This document shows positions 17,351 through 33,246 of a stretch of 64,000 nucleotides of DNA, piece after piece. The stretch comes from Spirosoma luteum DSM 19990. GTDB taxonomy: Bacteria > Bacteroidota > Bacteroidia > Cytophagales > Spirosomataceae. The position numbers were made by a program, and so were the translations under genes. Location: the NCBI RefSeq assembly GCF_000374065.1, contig NZ_KB893248.1, positions 62,001 through 126,000 of the forward strand, read 5' to 3'. Under the pieces are notes generated by a model. That model did not search any database, was not told the origin of the DNA, and saw nothing but the letters and a program-made list of their open reading frames with translations. How positions within the stretch are numbered: the stretch's first letter is position 1; each line of letters starts with the position of its first letter.

Positions 17351-19309
17351 TTACTGGTCGGTTCGGAAGGGAGAGGCTGGTAGCCCTTCCTTATTGTACA
17401 GGTTCGGGTTAACCGGATTATCGGCCCAGGCGTAGCGCACATATTGTGGATTATCCACTTCATCACTCTGCACGATTACGGTGTTGCCTTCGATTTTAGC
17501 AGTTGCCCAGACAAACTTTTTATCGCTCCCGGCCACGGCAAACTCACCTAGTGCCTCGCCGTCGCTGGTAACCAGCCCACCGCCGGTATTGGTAAAGCTA
17601 ACCACAATTTTGTTGCCGTCCACCATGGCCGACTGGTAGAGGGGGCCGGAAGAAACCAGGTTTTCGTGGTAAGCCGTTTTCAGTGCCGCCAGGGCCAGCC
17701 GTTCGCCCACATCTTTTTTATTGTCGGGGTGAATGTCGTTCCATTCGCCCAGGTCAATGGCTACGGCCATGGCCGTGTTAGGGGCTGAGAGAGCCTTGCG
17801 TTGGGCTTCCCGCATTAAAGCCCAATTACTTTCGGTGGGTTGATACGTATAGTCCATGAAACCCGGAAGCTGTACGTATAGAAAAGGGAGGTTGCCCTGC
17901 TGCCACTTCTGTCGCCAGTCGCGGATTAGCGTTAATTGCAATTGTTCATATTCCTGTGGCTTACCGGCATTGCTTTCGCCCTGGTACCAGCAAAACCCTT
18001 TGATAACGTAGTTGATTTCGGGGGCTACCATGGCATTGTACAGGGCCGCGGGCTGGTTCTGGGCATTGATGCCCCCGGCTGGATTGCCCCCACCGAAACC
18101 ACCAGCCGTGAGGGGGCGGTTGACGAGGCCCACTTTATACTGCCAGGTTCCTTTCAGATCAACCGTATCGACCCCGGCAAAAATGCAGTAGGGTTTGTCA
18201 GGCACGAAGCCCCCTTTCCCGGCGTTGTTGGTGACTCGTACCACAAATACGTTCTTGCCTGCTTTCAGGACATTGGCCGGTACCGGATACCGACGCTGGG
18301 GGTACATGTACGTCGTTTTTCCAATTGATTTGCCGTTGATGTACAGCTCGTCGGCGTCAACGATTCGGCCCAGGAAAACTCTGGCGGGTTTGCCGACCAT
18401 CGAAGCGGGTATATCAATTTCTTTTCGGTACCACACTACGCCATTCAGGTCTTTGATACCCTGGTCCTCCCAGTACCCCGGCACATTGATCGGATGCCAG
18501 CCTTTGGGTGTGTATGCCGTTTCGTACCACTTTGTATCCCCCGCCAGCCCCAAATCGACGGGAGGAGCAGGCCGGTTGGCAGAGACAGCTGGTCGGCGGG
18601 TAAGACTATTAATATACGTAGTGTCTTTATTTTTCTCAATGGTGGCTTTCAGGGCTGAAAAATCGGTCAGGCCTTCTTCGCTCGTCCAGGCTTCGATGGG
18701 CGTACCGCCCACGCTGGCGTTGATGATGCCAATGGGGATTTTGTACCGCTCGTAAAGTTTCTTGGCGAAGAAATAAGCCACTGCCGAAAACGGCCGGATG
18801 TTCTCCCCGACGGCTGGTTTCCATTGGCCATTCGGAACATCACGCTGGGGACCTTGCAGGCTGGTCAGGGTCGGAACCCAGAACTGCCGTATTTGTGGGT
18901 CGTTGGCTTCGGCAATCTCTCTGGCATACCGCACATCATGAATGTTCATCTGGTGAACCATGTTGCTTTGTCCGCTGCAAAACCACACATCGCCAATTAG
19001 AATATCCTTTACCTGGAGCCGCGACGTACCGGTAATATCCATCGTAAACGGCCCTCCCGGTGGTATGGGCGGCAGCTTTACCTGCCATTTGCCATCCGCC
19101 CCGGTCGTCGTTTTGTAGGTCTTGTTGTTGAACCGAATGGTAATTTTCTCGCCCGCACTGGCCCATCCCCATAGCTTCAGGGGGGTATCGCGTTGCAGCA
19201 CCATGCCATCACTGATGAGTTTGGGCAAACGAAGCTGGGCATGTACGGCTGTTGCCAGCAGCAGACTGATAAGGTACAGGCCAACGGCGGTGTTGAATCT
19301 GAGTTTCAT
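17351..19309 (-). CDS. SGNH/SASA-type acetylesterase (sialate O-acetylesterase family)
   Basis: A 652-aa exported enzyme. MKLRFNTAVGLYLISLLLAT... at 19309 gives a clean signal peptide and a 4-base gap to the GH115 stop. An N-terminal beta-sandwich (LISDGMVLQRDTPLKLWGWA) precedes the SASA core: VWFCSGQSNM with S115, the Gly block IINASVGGTPIEAW, and CWYQGESNAGKPQEYEQL. A jelly-roll insert (GVVWYRKEIDIPASM ... ADELYINGKSIG) sits between, as in the long sialate O-acetylesterase-like proteins. WNDIHPDNKKDVGERLA carries the Asp-x-x-His dyad. In a xylan locus the likely substrate is acetylated xylan or acetylated (methyl)glucuronic acid side chains rather than sialic acid; that is inference from context. 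Confidence 0.9.
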   Translation of the reverse strand: MKLRFNTAVGLYLISLLLATAVHAQLRLPKLISDGMVLQRDTPLKLWGWASAGEKITIRFNNKTYKTTTGADGKWQVKLPPIPPGGPFTMDITGTSRLQVKDILIGDVWFCSGQSNMVHQMNIHDVRYAREIAEANDPQIRQFWVPTLTSLQGPQRDVPNGQWKPAVGENIRPFSAVAYFFAKKLYERYKIPIGIINASVGGTPIEAWTSEEGLTDFSALKATIEKNKDTTYINSLTRRPAVSANRPAPPVDLGLAGDTKWYETAYTPKGWHPINVPGYWEDQGIKDLNGVVWYRKEIDIPASMVGKPARVFLGRIVDADELYINGKSIGKTTYMYPQRRYPVPANVLKAGKNVFVVRVTNNAGKGGFVPDKPYCIFAGVDTVDLKGTWQYKVGLVNRPLTAGGFGGGNPAGGINAQNQPAALYNAMVAPEINYVIKGFCWYQGESNAGKPQEYEQLQLTLIRDWRQKWQQGNLPFLYVQLPGFMDYTYQPTESNWALMREAQRKALSAPNTAMAVAIDLGEWNDIHPDNKKDVGERLALAALKTAYHENLVSSGPLYQSAMVDGNKIVVSFTNTGGGLVTSDGEALGEFAVAGSDKKFVWATAKIEGNTVIVQSDEVDNPQYVRYAWADNPVNPNLYNKEGLPASPFRTDQ

Positions 19310-19313
19310 AGGC

Positions 19314-21950
19314 TTACTTTTTTGAGGCTCGTTCCAATGTCTCTTCTTGACCGAGATAGCGTTGCTCCAGGCCACCAAAATCCAATACCAGTTTCTGCAA
19401 AACGACGCCGGGGTTCACCATCCAGTAGTTGATGGTGTGCCTGCCAGGTTTGTTGATTGTGTGGGTAGTGGACTTAATGATGATGCTCTCCGATACCCAT
19501 TTACTCCAGATGCCTTTGTCGCTGGTTTTGTCCTCTCTGTTGAGGCTGACGGTTTGCGGCTGTTCATCATCTATCGAAATGGCGTATTGCAGGCCATTTT
19601 CATCCCTGAACAGATTCAATGTGGGCGAGAAATAGGCGTTGACGGTACATTCACCCGCGCTATTCGTAACAATGTCATACTGTAGATGCGGAGAATTGCC
19701 CCCCGGTTTTTGTTCGCTGGCCGTTACGGGAAAAGGGGTAATGGCCGACCCTGTCCGGCCATGATCGGGCAGGACTTTCCAGGTAATACCGTTCGTATTC
19801 ACGGCTTTGGTATAGTGATCGGCCCCAATGGAAACGCCCTTTTCTGCGTCCTGATGAAAGACAGGTGCGCCTGCCGCCCCTGGAATTTGTGCCCGCTTAC
19901 CTGCCTGCGCGATGGGGTTCTTACCCGCTACCGTTGAATCGGCAGGCAGGTAACGGACGGCGGGCATTTTCTGCTGGTTGGGCTGTTGCCAGTACGTATA
20001 CCCAATATGCGTCTGACTCATCATATGATTCCACTTTCCGTTGTTCAACTGGTGGTACTGCTGCGTGATTAACGAATCGTTGGCGTACAGTTGTTTCACT
20101 TTGTTGGCATACACGTTGGTCTCTTTGATTTTATCAGTATAGGCCTGCTTATTTAGGGCTACGTTGTAGTACATCGCATACAGGTTAGCGCAGGCTTTTA
20201 TCGGATGCAGCACCAACTGGAAATACGCGTCTTTATAATTGGCGGACAATTCGTCGTTTACCTGCTCCGCTTTTTTCAGTAGTTCTATATACTCGTCAAC
20301 TACGGTTTTCCACTCGCCCGTGGCCAGACTATACGTGTTTGCGTCCAGGAGTTCCGGCTTCCGTCGGGCGTTATATTTCGCGTATTTCGCCAGTAAGTCG
20401 GCAATGGCCTTGGCGTGTTGATTGCCAAACTGGTCAGCCGCCCATTTTTCGGTGTAGGCCGTCAGGTCATCCGCGTCGATTTTTTCGGGATTCCAGGCGT
20501 AGTCCAGGAAAAAGGAAATGGGAAATTCCATGGGTTTTATATCCCCTACATTCACAATCCAGATATCCCGTACCTTGTACTCCCAGGCCAAATGCATTTG
20601 CTCCCAGATGCGGGGCAGTGGATTCGTGTTCAGCCATTTGTAGTTCCGGGGACCCCCGACGTAATCGAAATGGTAGTAGATGCCATACCCTCCTTTTCGC
20701 GGTTTTTCGCTCAGCTTGGGTAGTTTGCGGAGGTTGCCCCAGTTGTCGTCGGAGAGCAATAGCGTAACATCGTCCGGTACCCGCATGCCTTTATCGTAAT
20801 AGTCCTGTACCTCTTTGTACAGCGCCCAGAGCTGGGGCGTTTCGGATGCGGGCTTGCCCGTTACCTCGCTGATGATGGTTCGCTGATCGGCCACAATTTT
20901 TTCCAGCAATGCCGTCGCCGTTTCCCTCGACATGGGCGAATCCCCATCCCCACGCATGCCAACGCTCACGATTTTTTCGTTGGTGGCCCGTTTCATTCCA
21001 TCCCGCCAAAACTGTTGCAGCTTTTCTTTATTTGTTTCGTAATTCCACGGGCCGCCCCCGGCCCGGCGCCACTCATCGTGCGCCCGCATCAGCGGTTCGT
21101 GGTGCGACGTGCCAATGACAATGCCGTAGGTGTCGGCCGCTTTTATGTTCAGCGAATCATCGGCGTAAAAGGCGTTGCCCCACATGGCGGGCCAGATGTA
21201 GTTACCTTTCAGCCGGAGAACCAGTTCAAAAAACTTCTCGTAGAATTGGTGATTGAACCCCCCGAATTTTTCTTTGGTCCAGCCGGACAGTGCGGGTGCT
21301 TCATCGTTGATGAACAGGCCCCGGTATTTCACTTTCGGCGCATCGGTCAGGGTGACGTTCTCGCTGATATAAATCTCTTTTTGCTTCGCAATGGGCACGT
21401 CGGCCCACCAGTACCAGGGCGAAACTCCGAATTGTTTCGACAACTCGAATACGCCAAACGCTGTACCCCGGCGGTCATTACCCGCAATGACAAGTGCGTT
21501 TGTAATGCCTTTGGCGGGGTTACGGATGGTTTGAACCGACGAGGCTTCCCATTTTTCCCGGATGGCGTCGACGTTCAGTTTCTTCTGAGAAACGAGTTGT
21601 TTCAGGAAGGCCGATTGCTGAATTGTACCGATAGCAATGACGTTTTTACCGACTTTGTCAATAACTGTTACGATTGGTATTCTGCGGCCAGTTACCAGTT
21701 CAATGTCCCGTTGCAATAGTGTGGCGGCTGTTTTTACGAGCTCCGGTTCGCCTGGGTCAACGTAGATTACGGCGGTGGTAACGGCAAACGAAGAGTTGTC
21801 AGTCGTGATCGGTTGCGCTAAACCAGCCGTGGATAAAACGAGCAGTAGCGCAAAGAGCAGGTTTGGAAAACCTACATAGCCACCATTAAGCATCACCCGA
21901 CGGTACTGATGGTAAAACCAGAAAGCCGATAATGTTTTGTTTGTTTTCAT
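19314..21950 (-). CDS. GH115 xylan alpha-1,2-glucuronidase
   Basis: An 878-aa exported protein (start at 21950; the frame extends to 22028 without a better signal). GH115 removes (4-O-methyl-)glucuronic acid from internal xylose residues of glucuronoxylan. Recognisable segments: YVDPGEPELVKTAATLL and FAVTTAVIY at the N-terminal beta/alpha domain, RRGTAFGVFELSKQFGVSPW, YRGLFINDEAPALSGWTKEK, LRLKGNYIWPAMWGNAFYAD, IVIGTSHHEPLMRAHDEWRR, LLLSDDNWGNLRKLP and GIYYHFDYVGGPRNYKWLNT, then the C-terminal all-beta domain (DHGRTGSAITPFPVTA, HTINYWMVNPGVVLQKLVLD). Usual length is 800-1000. It follows the GH10 gene by 92 bases, matching the need for backbone cleavage plus side-chain removal. Confidence 0.95.
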   Translation of the reverse strand: MKTNKTLSAFWFYHQYRRVMLNGGYVGFPNLLFALLLVLSTAGLAQPITTDNSSFAVTTAVIYVDPGEPELVKTAATLLQRDIELVTGRRIPIVTVIDKVGKNVIAIGTIQQSAFLKQLVSQKKLNVDAIREKWEASSVQTIRNPAKGITNALVIAGNDRRGTAFGVFELSKQFGVSPWYWWADVPIAKQKEIYISENVTLTDAPKVKYRGLFINDEAPALSGWTKEKFGGFNHQFYEKFFELVLRLKGNYIWPAMWGNAFYADDSLNIKAADTYGIVIGTSHHEPLMRAHDEWRRAGGGPWNYETNKEKLQQFWRDGMKRATNEKIVSVGMRGDGDSPMSRETATALLEKIVADQRTIISEVTGKPASETPQLWALYKEVQDYYDKGMRVPDDVTLLLSDDNWGNLRKLPKLSEKPRKGGYGIYYHFDYVGGPRNYKWLNTNPLPRIWEQMHLAWEYKVRDIWIVNVGDIKPMEFPISFFLDYAWNPEKIDADDLTAYTEKWAADQFGNQHAKAIADLLAKYAKYNARRKPELLDANTYSLATGEWKTVVDEYIELLKKAEQVNDELSANYKDAYFQLVLHPIKACANLYAMYYNVALNKQAYTDKIKETNVYANKVKQLYANDSLITQQYHQLNNGKWNHMMSQTHIGYTYWQQPNQQKMPAVRYLPADSTVAGKNPIAQAGKRAQIPGAAGAPVFHQDAEKGVSIGADHYTKAVNTNGITWKVLPDHGRTGSAITPFPVTASEQKPGGNSPHLQYDIVTNSAGECTVNAYFSPTLNLFRDENGLQYAISIDDEQPQTVSLNREDKTSDKGIWSKWVSESIIIKSTTHTINKPGRHTINYWMVNPGVVLQKLVLDFGGLEQRYLGQEETLERASKK

Positions 21951-22042
21951 AGCTGGGAAGTGCGTTTGTTCATTGACGAAGACGGATGCCAGGTCTGCTG
22001 GATGGAGTAGGTTATACGCGTTGGGCAAAATTTCTGGTTTTA

Positions 22043-23155
22043 TTATTTCGCCGTTGCTATAACCTTGTAAAATGCTGGCTTTGGCTGGCTGTTCCGATCA
22101 AACAAAAGCGGGTAGCTGGTTCGACCCCGGATGGGCCAGTTGTTCAGCCAGCTATTGGCATCATTCACGCCCCAGAACGTGACGCGGGTGACTTTATCCT
22201 TATGCTTCAGGAATAATTTAAATAGCGCTTCGTAATCTGCGGCCAGTTGCTGCTGCACACTGTCGGGTAAAGCGGTTGGATATGGGTTCGACTGGGCGTT
22301 GGCGGTCATCCGCTGACCCACATCGGCCCCCTGAAAATTGCGGGACAATACTTCGATGTCCAGTTCGGTGAACATCACTTTTAGCCCCAGCGCCGAATAC
22401 TGAAGGATACTTTCTTCGATGTCTTTCAGCGGAATTTTCCCCACGTGCCAGTGCCCCTGAATACCCACGCCGTCGATGCGCACCCCGGCGGCCTTGATCT
22501 TTTTTACGAGTTCGATGCAGCCCGCCCGCTTTTTGGGTTGCTCGTTGTTATAATCATTGTAATATAGTTCCGTGCCGGGTGAGGCTTCCTGCGCCAGCCG
22601 GAAGGCTTCGGTCACGAAATTATCACCGAGGTACTGTAGGAACACTGATTTACGCATGGTGCCATCTTCATTGAGAGCTTCGTTCACCACATCCCACGAA
22701 TACACCTTGCCTTTGTAATGACCAGCCACCGTTTTGATGTGATTCGTGAAGAACGTCTGGATGGAATCTTTACTGTGAATACCTCGAATGAAGCCGGGTA
22801 ACTGGCTATGCCATATGAGCGTATGGCCGTTGATTTTGATGTCGTGCTTCTTCCCGAATTCTATTAATTTGTCACCCATCGTGAAATCGTAGGTGTCCCA
22901 CTGTGGATGAAGCAACGCCGACTTCATGACGTTTTCGGGCGTGGCCATGTTGAACTGGCGGGCAATGAATGCCGTCATTTGCGGGTCCCGCTCGTCGATT
23001 TGGGCGTTGTTCAGGGCCGTACCGATGCCGAAATCATTCTTGAACGTCTCCCTCAGCGAAGGAATTGTTTGGGCGAAAAGAGGCCCCGACTGCGCTACTG
23101 CGTTCAGCAGTAGCAGGGCCGCGTATAGTGCGATTGGCTGTTTTTTTTGCAACAT
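22043..23155 (-). CDS. GH10 endo-beta-1,4-xylanase (first copy)
   Basis: A 370-aa single-domain GH10 enzyme with an N-terminal signal (ALYAALLLLNAVAQSGPLFAQ). The acid/base is E159 in WDVVNEALNEDG, the nucleophile E264 in VMFTELDIEVL. HTLIWHSQLPGF and ELYYNDYN are the other GH10 signatures, and VTFWGVNDANSWLNNWP the C-terminal motif. No CBM. It differs clearly from the second GH10 at 47972-49066, so the two likely differ in location or product range. The single domain and signal peptidase I-type signal suggest periplasmic trimming of imported oligosaccharides. Confidence 0.96.
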   Translation of the reverse strand: MLQKKQPIALYAALLLLNAVAQSGPLFAQTIPSLRETFKNDFGIGTALNNAQIDERDPQMTAFIARQFNMATPENVMKSALLHPQWDTYDFTMGDKLIEFGKKHDIKINGHTLIWHSQLPGFIRGIHSKDSIQTFFTNHIKTVAGHYKGKVYSWDVVNEALNEDGTMRKSVFLQYLGDNFVTEAFRLAQEASPGTELYYNDYNNEQPKKRAGCIELVKKIKAAGVRIDGVGIQGHWHVGKIPLKDIEESILQYSALGLKVMFTELDIEVLSRNFQGADVGQRMTANAQSNPYPTALPDSVQQQLAADYEALFKLFLKHKDKVTRVTFWGVNDANSWLNNWPIRGRTSYPLLFDRNSQPKPAFYKVIATAK

Positions 23156-23204
23156 GATGAGTTGGTTTTAACGCTGCTTATGAATGCCTTTATTCTCCTG
23201 GGTC

Positions 23205-23231
23205 TTTTTGTCATCCCGACGCAGGAGGGAT
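23205..23231. repeat. Half copy of the GTCATCCCGACG palindrome family
   Basis: One arm only, starting TTTTTGTCATCCCGAC and continuing GCAGGAGGGAT, in the gap between the GH10 and CE1-CE1 genes. After GGGAT the sequence diverges and no opposite arm follows, so it is a solo or decayed element. Confidence 0.8.
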
Positions 23232-23262
23232 GATAGAATAGGCGGCAAAACACCCCTGTTCT

Positions 23263-25224
<1,962 letters not shown>

Positions 25225-25236
25225 TTATCGCGTATT

Positions 25237-25322
25237 TTTGTCATCCCGACGAAGGAGGGATCTTCGGGTGAGGCTAAAAACCTCCAGCTACAGAAGATCC
25301 CTCCTGTTGTCGGGATGACAAA
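25237..25322. repeat. Palindromic repeat, full copy (loop subtype 1)
   Basis: Outer arms TTTGTCATCCCGAC (25237-25250) and GTCGGGATGACAAA (25309-25322) are perfect complements; inside, GGAGGGATCTTC pairs with GAAGATCCCTCC. The centre reads GGGTGAGGCTAAAAACCTCC, shared with the copy at 35549. It fills the gap between two CE1 genes. Neither strand has a T-run after the stem, so it does not look like a terminator. Confidence 0.9.
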
Positions 25323-25360
25323 TGCTTGGTATGACGAAGGCAGGAGAGAGGCAAAAAATC

Positions 25361-26539
<1,179 letters not shown>

Positions 26540-27847
26540 TCAACGGGTTTGTGGGGTAATAATCTGGTACTTGCCACTCAGGTGCATAATACTGAACAGA
26601 TGCATTAGCCCATCGTAATACGGGTCGAAATAGCCATCATCGAACGGCTCTAGTTTCGCCTTCCACAGTGCATCAACGAAATCCCGGCTGTTCGGCTCTT
26701 TGTTGACGAGCGACAATGTAGCCGCCGTAGATACCAGCCCAATGGAGTGGCGAAGCTTTTTCACCGGCCCCGCCTGCAGGATGAACTCGGGTCGTGAACC
26801 ATCCAGATTGAACTGGTCCTCGAACGTGTCGATACCTTTCGAGCGCAGGAAACCCTGAAACCGTTTGGCGTAGTCTTCCTGCCAGGCTCTGTCTTTCCCC
26901 GACCAGGTATAATCCATGGCAACGTTCATGGGCACGCGCCACGAATCGTACCGAAACGCTGAGGGCGACCAGCGGGTATCGTGCGGTTTACCACTGAATT
27001 CGGTATAGTCGGCGTTGAGGCCGGTGACGGGGTCGCAGGCGCGGTGCAGGAACACCCGCGACGTATCGGCGCAGGCCTTGTAAAATTCTTCGTGGCCGTC
27101 TTTGGCGTACATCACCCAGACATCGTAAAACGCGGGTAGGTGGTACGACGGGTCGGTCCATTTGTAATTGCTGCCTTCGGGGACAAACGATATCTGTTTG
27201 GCGTCTGTATTAATGAGGTTGTAGATGTTGCCGGTGCCATCCTTTTTCCACATCGCATCCAGTATCCGCCGGGCTTCACCGTAGTAATTAATGCCCGTAT
27301 CGTTACCCCATTTGTTGGAGGCAAACAGCAGACTGGTGATGTAATACAACTCACCATCGGACGCTGATCCTTCCGAGTTCTTCTTCAACGTCTCGGGGTT
27401 GATGCTCCAGGCAAAATACGCTTCGCGGGGACCGCTCTGGTGTTGCAGGTACTTTTTCGACCACCGCCATATTCGGTCAAACACGTCTTTCTTGTCGAGT
27501 TGTACGGCTACCATCATCCCGTAGGAAAGCCCTTCGGTGCGGGCGTCGTGGTTTTTTACATCCGACACATAGGCCATCGTATCGCCCACCTCGAAATAAA
27601 CCTTAGTCGGCCCCTCAAATACGTCGTGGTAGGCTTTGGCGAGCTTCGCGTCGATGTCGGCCTGTTTGTAGCCCAGTTCCCGAAACAGATTGCGGTAGTT
27701 AGCTGACTGAATGGCCGTTTTGCTTCGGTTATCCGCTTGCTTCTTTTGGGCCGAAACCGGTTTGGTTATTGTCAGACAGATAAGGGTAAGCATGGACAGA
27801 AACCAGTGCAGACTAGACAGCTTGATCGTGTTCAGATGTATATTCAT
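26540..27847 (-). CDS. GH8 reducing-end xylose-releasing exo-oligoxylanase (Rex-type)
   Basis: A 435-aa protein with a signal anchor/peptide (about 10-34, ending VSAQ). GH8 catalytic acid E105 lies in ARTEGLSYGMM, and D164 in SASDGELYYI is the second conserved acid; FRYDSWRVPMNVAMDYTW holds the probable base. The Rex-like features are DDGYFDPYYDGLMHLF and the (alpha/alpha)6 repeats with WRWSKKYLQHQ. Rex enzymes release xylose from the reducing end of xylo-oligosaccharides of three or more units. Sits 5 bases downstream of a CE1 gene and 27 bases upstream of another, so it is in the same transcript. A chitosanase/endoglucanase GH8 is less likely given the context. Confidence 0.92.
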   Translation of the reverse strand: MNIHLNTIKLSSLHWFLSMLTLICLTITKPVSAQKKQADNRSKTAIQSANYRNLFRELGYKQADIDAKLAKAYHDVFEGPTKVYFEVGDTMAYVSDVKNHDARTEGLSYGMMVAVQLDKKDVFDRIWRWSKKYLQHQSGPREAYFAWSINPETLKKNSEGSASDGELYYITSLLFASNKWGNDTGINYYGEARRILDAMWKKDGTGNIYNLINTDAKQISFVPEGSNYKWTDPSYHLPAFYDVWVMYAKDGHEEFYKACADTSRVFLHRACDPVTGLNADYTEFSGKPHDTRWSPSAFRYDSWRVPMNVAMDYTWSGKDRAWQEDYAKRFQGFLRSKGIDTFEDQFNLDGSRPEFILQAGPVKKLRHSIGLVSTAATLSLVNKEPNSRDFVDALWKAKLEPFDDGYFDPYYDGLMHLFSIMHLSGKYQIITPQTR

Positions 27848-27852
27848 AAAGT

Positions 27853-28977
<1,125 letters not shown>

Positions 28978-29085
28978 TTAGATGAGAAAAAATGCTGTTG
29001 TGTTCAACCATCAGCCCCGATGTCACCCTGAAACGAAGCAGGCATATACTAAATAAGGCTACACAGTTTACGGTAAATGGATGCG

Positions 29086-30030
29086 TTAGTTGGTGATCCA
29101 GAAGTTGATTTTCATCCAGGCAAATAGTGGCTCCATCCAGCCGGGATGTCGGAAAATGAATCCGTGGTCGCCCTTGGGGTAGATGTGCATTTCGACGGGT
29201 ACCTTCAGGTGTCTGAGTTTTTCGAAATAGATAATGCTGTTGTCCACATCGACCACTTTGTCGTCGGCCGCGTGGGTCAGGTACGTTGGGGGTGTGCTGG
29301 CCGTTAGTTGAAGCTCGTTGGAGAACAGTTGTCTGTCGGCTGCCGACGGGTTTTTGCCCAGCAACTTGTCGCGCGAGCCGCCGTGCGCGAGGCTGTCCTG
29401 CATACTGATGACCGGATAAATGAGTATCTGGAAATCAGGCCGCAGGCTGGTGTTGCTGGCGTTGTCGACATACGCCTTGTCAAAATGCGTCGCTGCGGTC
29501 GAGGCCAGATGCCCACCTGCCGAAAATCCCATGACGCCCACTTTACTGACGTCGATTCCCCACCTGGTGGCCCCTTCCCGAACCAGTTTGATGGCTTGTT
29601 GCGCATCCTGCAACGGGCCAATTTTCTTGTCGGGCATAATGGCGTCGCTGGGTAGCCGGTACTTCAATATGAATGCCGCTATGCCTTTTTCGGCCAATGC
29701 TTTTGCAATGTTGATTCCTTCGCCCTGATACACAACCACCCCATAACCCCCACCCGGAATGATGATGACAGCCGCCCCGGACGCTTTGTCAGGCGCAGGC
29801 TTGAAATACTCCAGCGTCGGTTTGGTTATTCCTTTCAGTACGCCCGATGCCGCGCCCGACTCCTGCACGTCGGACGCTTTAGAATTGGGCACCGCACCAG
29901 CGTACAACGGAATGATTTCCTGTGCATTGGCAACAAAAGACAGAGAAATAAAGCAGCCAATCCACGCGGCCCTTATGTTGTTGCCTTTATACCGCTTTCT
30001 TATGGCCATTATTATACTTGAACGCTTCAT
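29086..30030 (-). CDS. Alpha/beta-hydrolase, BD-FAE/acetylxylan-esterase-like
   Basis: A 314-aa exported protein; start at 30030 is preferred because it gives a tighter signal region ending FISLSFVANAQ. The oxyanion motif IIPGGGYGVVVYQGEG (about 91-105), nucleophile S170 in GVMGFSAGGHLAS, and GDHGFIFRHPGW with the catalytic His match the hormone-sensitive-lipase/BD-FAE group that includes PUL acetylxylan esterases. The His-Gly-Gly oxyanion hole is here PGGGY, usual for the group. Predicted to remove acetyl groups from xylo-oligosaccharides. It lies 120 bases upstream of the CE1 start. Confidence 0.87.
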   Translation of the reverse strand: MKRSSIIMAIRKRYKGNNIRAAWIGCFISLSFVANAQEIIPLYAGAVPNSKASDVQESGAASGVLKGITKPTLEYFKPAPDKASGAAVIIIPGGGYGVVVYQGEGINIAKALAEKGIAAFILKYRLPSDAIMPDKKIGPLQDAQQAIKLVREGATRWGIDVSKVGVMGFSAGGHLASTAATHFDKAYVDNASNTSLRPDFQILIYPVISMQDSLAHGGSRDKLLGKNPSAADRQLFSNELQLTASTPPTYLTHAADDKVVDVDNSIIYFEKLRHLKVPVEMHIYPKGDHGFIFRHPGWMEPLFAWMKINFWITN

Positions 30031-30057
30031 AGTAAAGAGCTGAGTGTGATGTAGAGG

Positions 30058-30129
30058 TTTTGTCATACTGATGAAGAACGTATTTTCGGTAGGCGGCTTT
30101 GAGGTACTTCCTTCGTCAGTATGGCAAAA
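30058..30129. repeat. Palindromic repeat of a sister family (GTCATACTGATGAAG)
   Basis: Arms TTTTGTCATACTGATGAAG (30058-30076) and CTTCGTCAGTATGGCAAAA (30111-30129) pair with two G-T wobbles. It has the same outer TTTTG..CAAAA frame as the GTCATCCCGACG elements but a different core. Located between the acetylesterase start and the SASA gene stop. Confidence 0.75.
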
Positions 30130-30237
30130 ACTCAGTTAGAGATACTATCATGTAAATTGGCCCGGAGACTTGTTGAGTTCCAGCCAGTGATCTGTTCAAC
30201 CGTAAGTAACTTCCCACTCACGGCAATCCAGGTATCC

Positions 30238-32674
<2,437 letters not shown>

Positions 32675-32694
32675 GGAGGTAAGGGTGCCGTCGG

Positions 32695-33243
32695 TTATTG
32701 AAGTGGGCCAATCAGTTCCACAAAAGTACCGTCGGGGTCCTGCACGAAAACGAAATGCGCTTTGTCATTCAGGGGCGTAGGCGTACTGCCCAGAAAAGGC
32801 ACCTTCATCTGGGTCAATCGGTCGATGATGGGCTGGAGGGCTTTCACGTTGATGGTGATGTATTGCATGCCCGTATCGTCCTGAATCTTTTTTGGCTTCG
32901 GGTGTGATGCTTTACTGCCAAAACTCATTAGTTTCCAGTCGGTGGCGTCAGGGCTGTTTTCGAGCTTTAGGATGGTGACCACCACCGATACGCCATTAGT
33001 CAGGCCGGAGCGTTTGCCAAAATCTTCGTTGATGGTGAAGTTGCCGGTTTTGACCATCCCGATGCCATTCACATAAAAGTCCAGTGAACGTTCCAGATCG
33101 GCGACAACGACTCCAATGCCAATTGTTTTGCTGGTAAAATTAGATTGTGCCTGCGCACTTAGTCCGCATAAAAACACCAATAGTGTTATTTTGACACATT
33201 TGTAGGCAAGTACCATCCTGTTGTTCATAGTGAAACGAATCAT
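32695..33243 (-). CDS. Exported VOC/glyoxalase-fold protein
   Basis: A 182-aa protein (ATG at 33243, or 33228 for a shorter lead) with a hydrophobic signal (CVKITLLVFLCGLSAQAQ). It has one vicinal-oxygen-chelate unit: IGIGVVVADLERSLDFYVNG, ILKLENSPDATDWKLMSFG, ITINVKALQPIIDRL and FVFVQDPDGTFVELIGPLQ, the last with the metal-type Glu. VOC enzymes act on many small molecules (glyoxalase, dioxygenase, binding proteins). An exported one inside a xylan locus is odd; possibly it binds or processes ester-released phenolics, which is speculation. It starts 3 bases after the GH127 stop. Confidence 0.87.
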   Translation of the reverse strand: MIRFTMNNRMVLAYKCVKITLLVFLCGLSAQAQSNFTSKTIGIGVVVADLERSLDFYVNGIGMVKTGNFTINEDFGKRSGLTNGVSVVVTILKLENSPDATDWKLMSFGSKASHPKPKKIQDDTGMQYITINVKALQPIIDRLTQMKVPFLGSTPTPLNDKAHFVFVQDPDGTFVELIGPLQ

Positions 33244-33246
33244 TTG

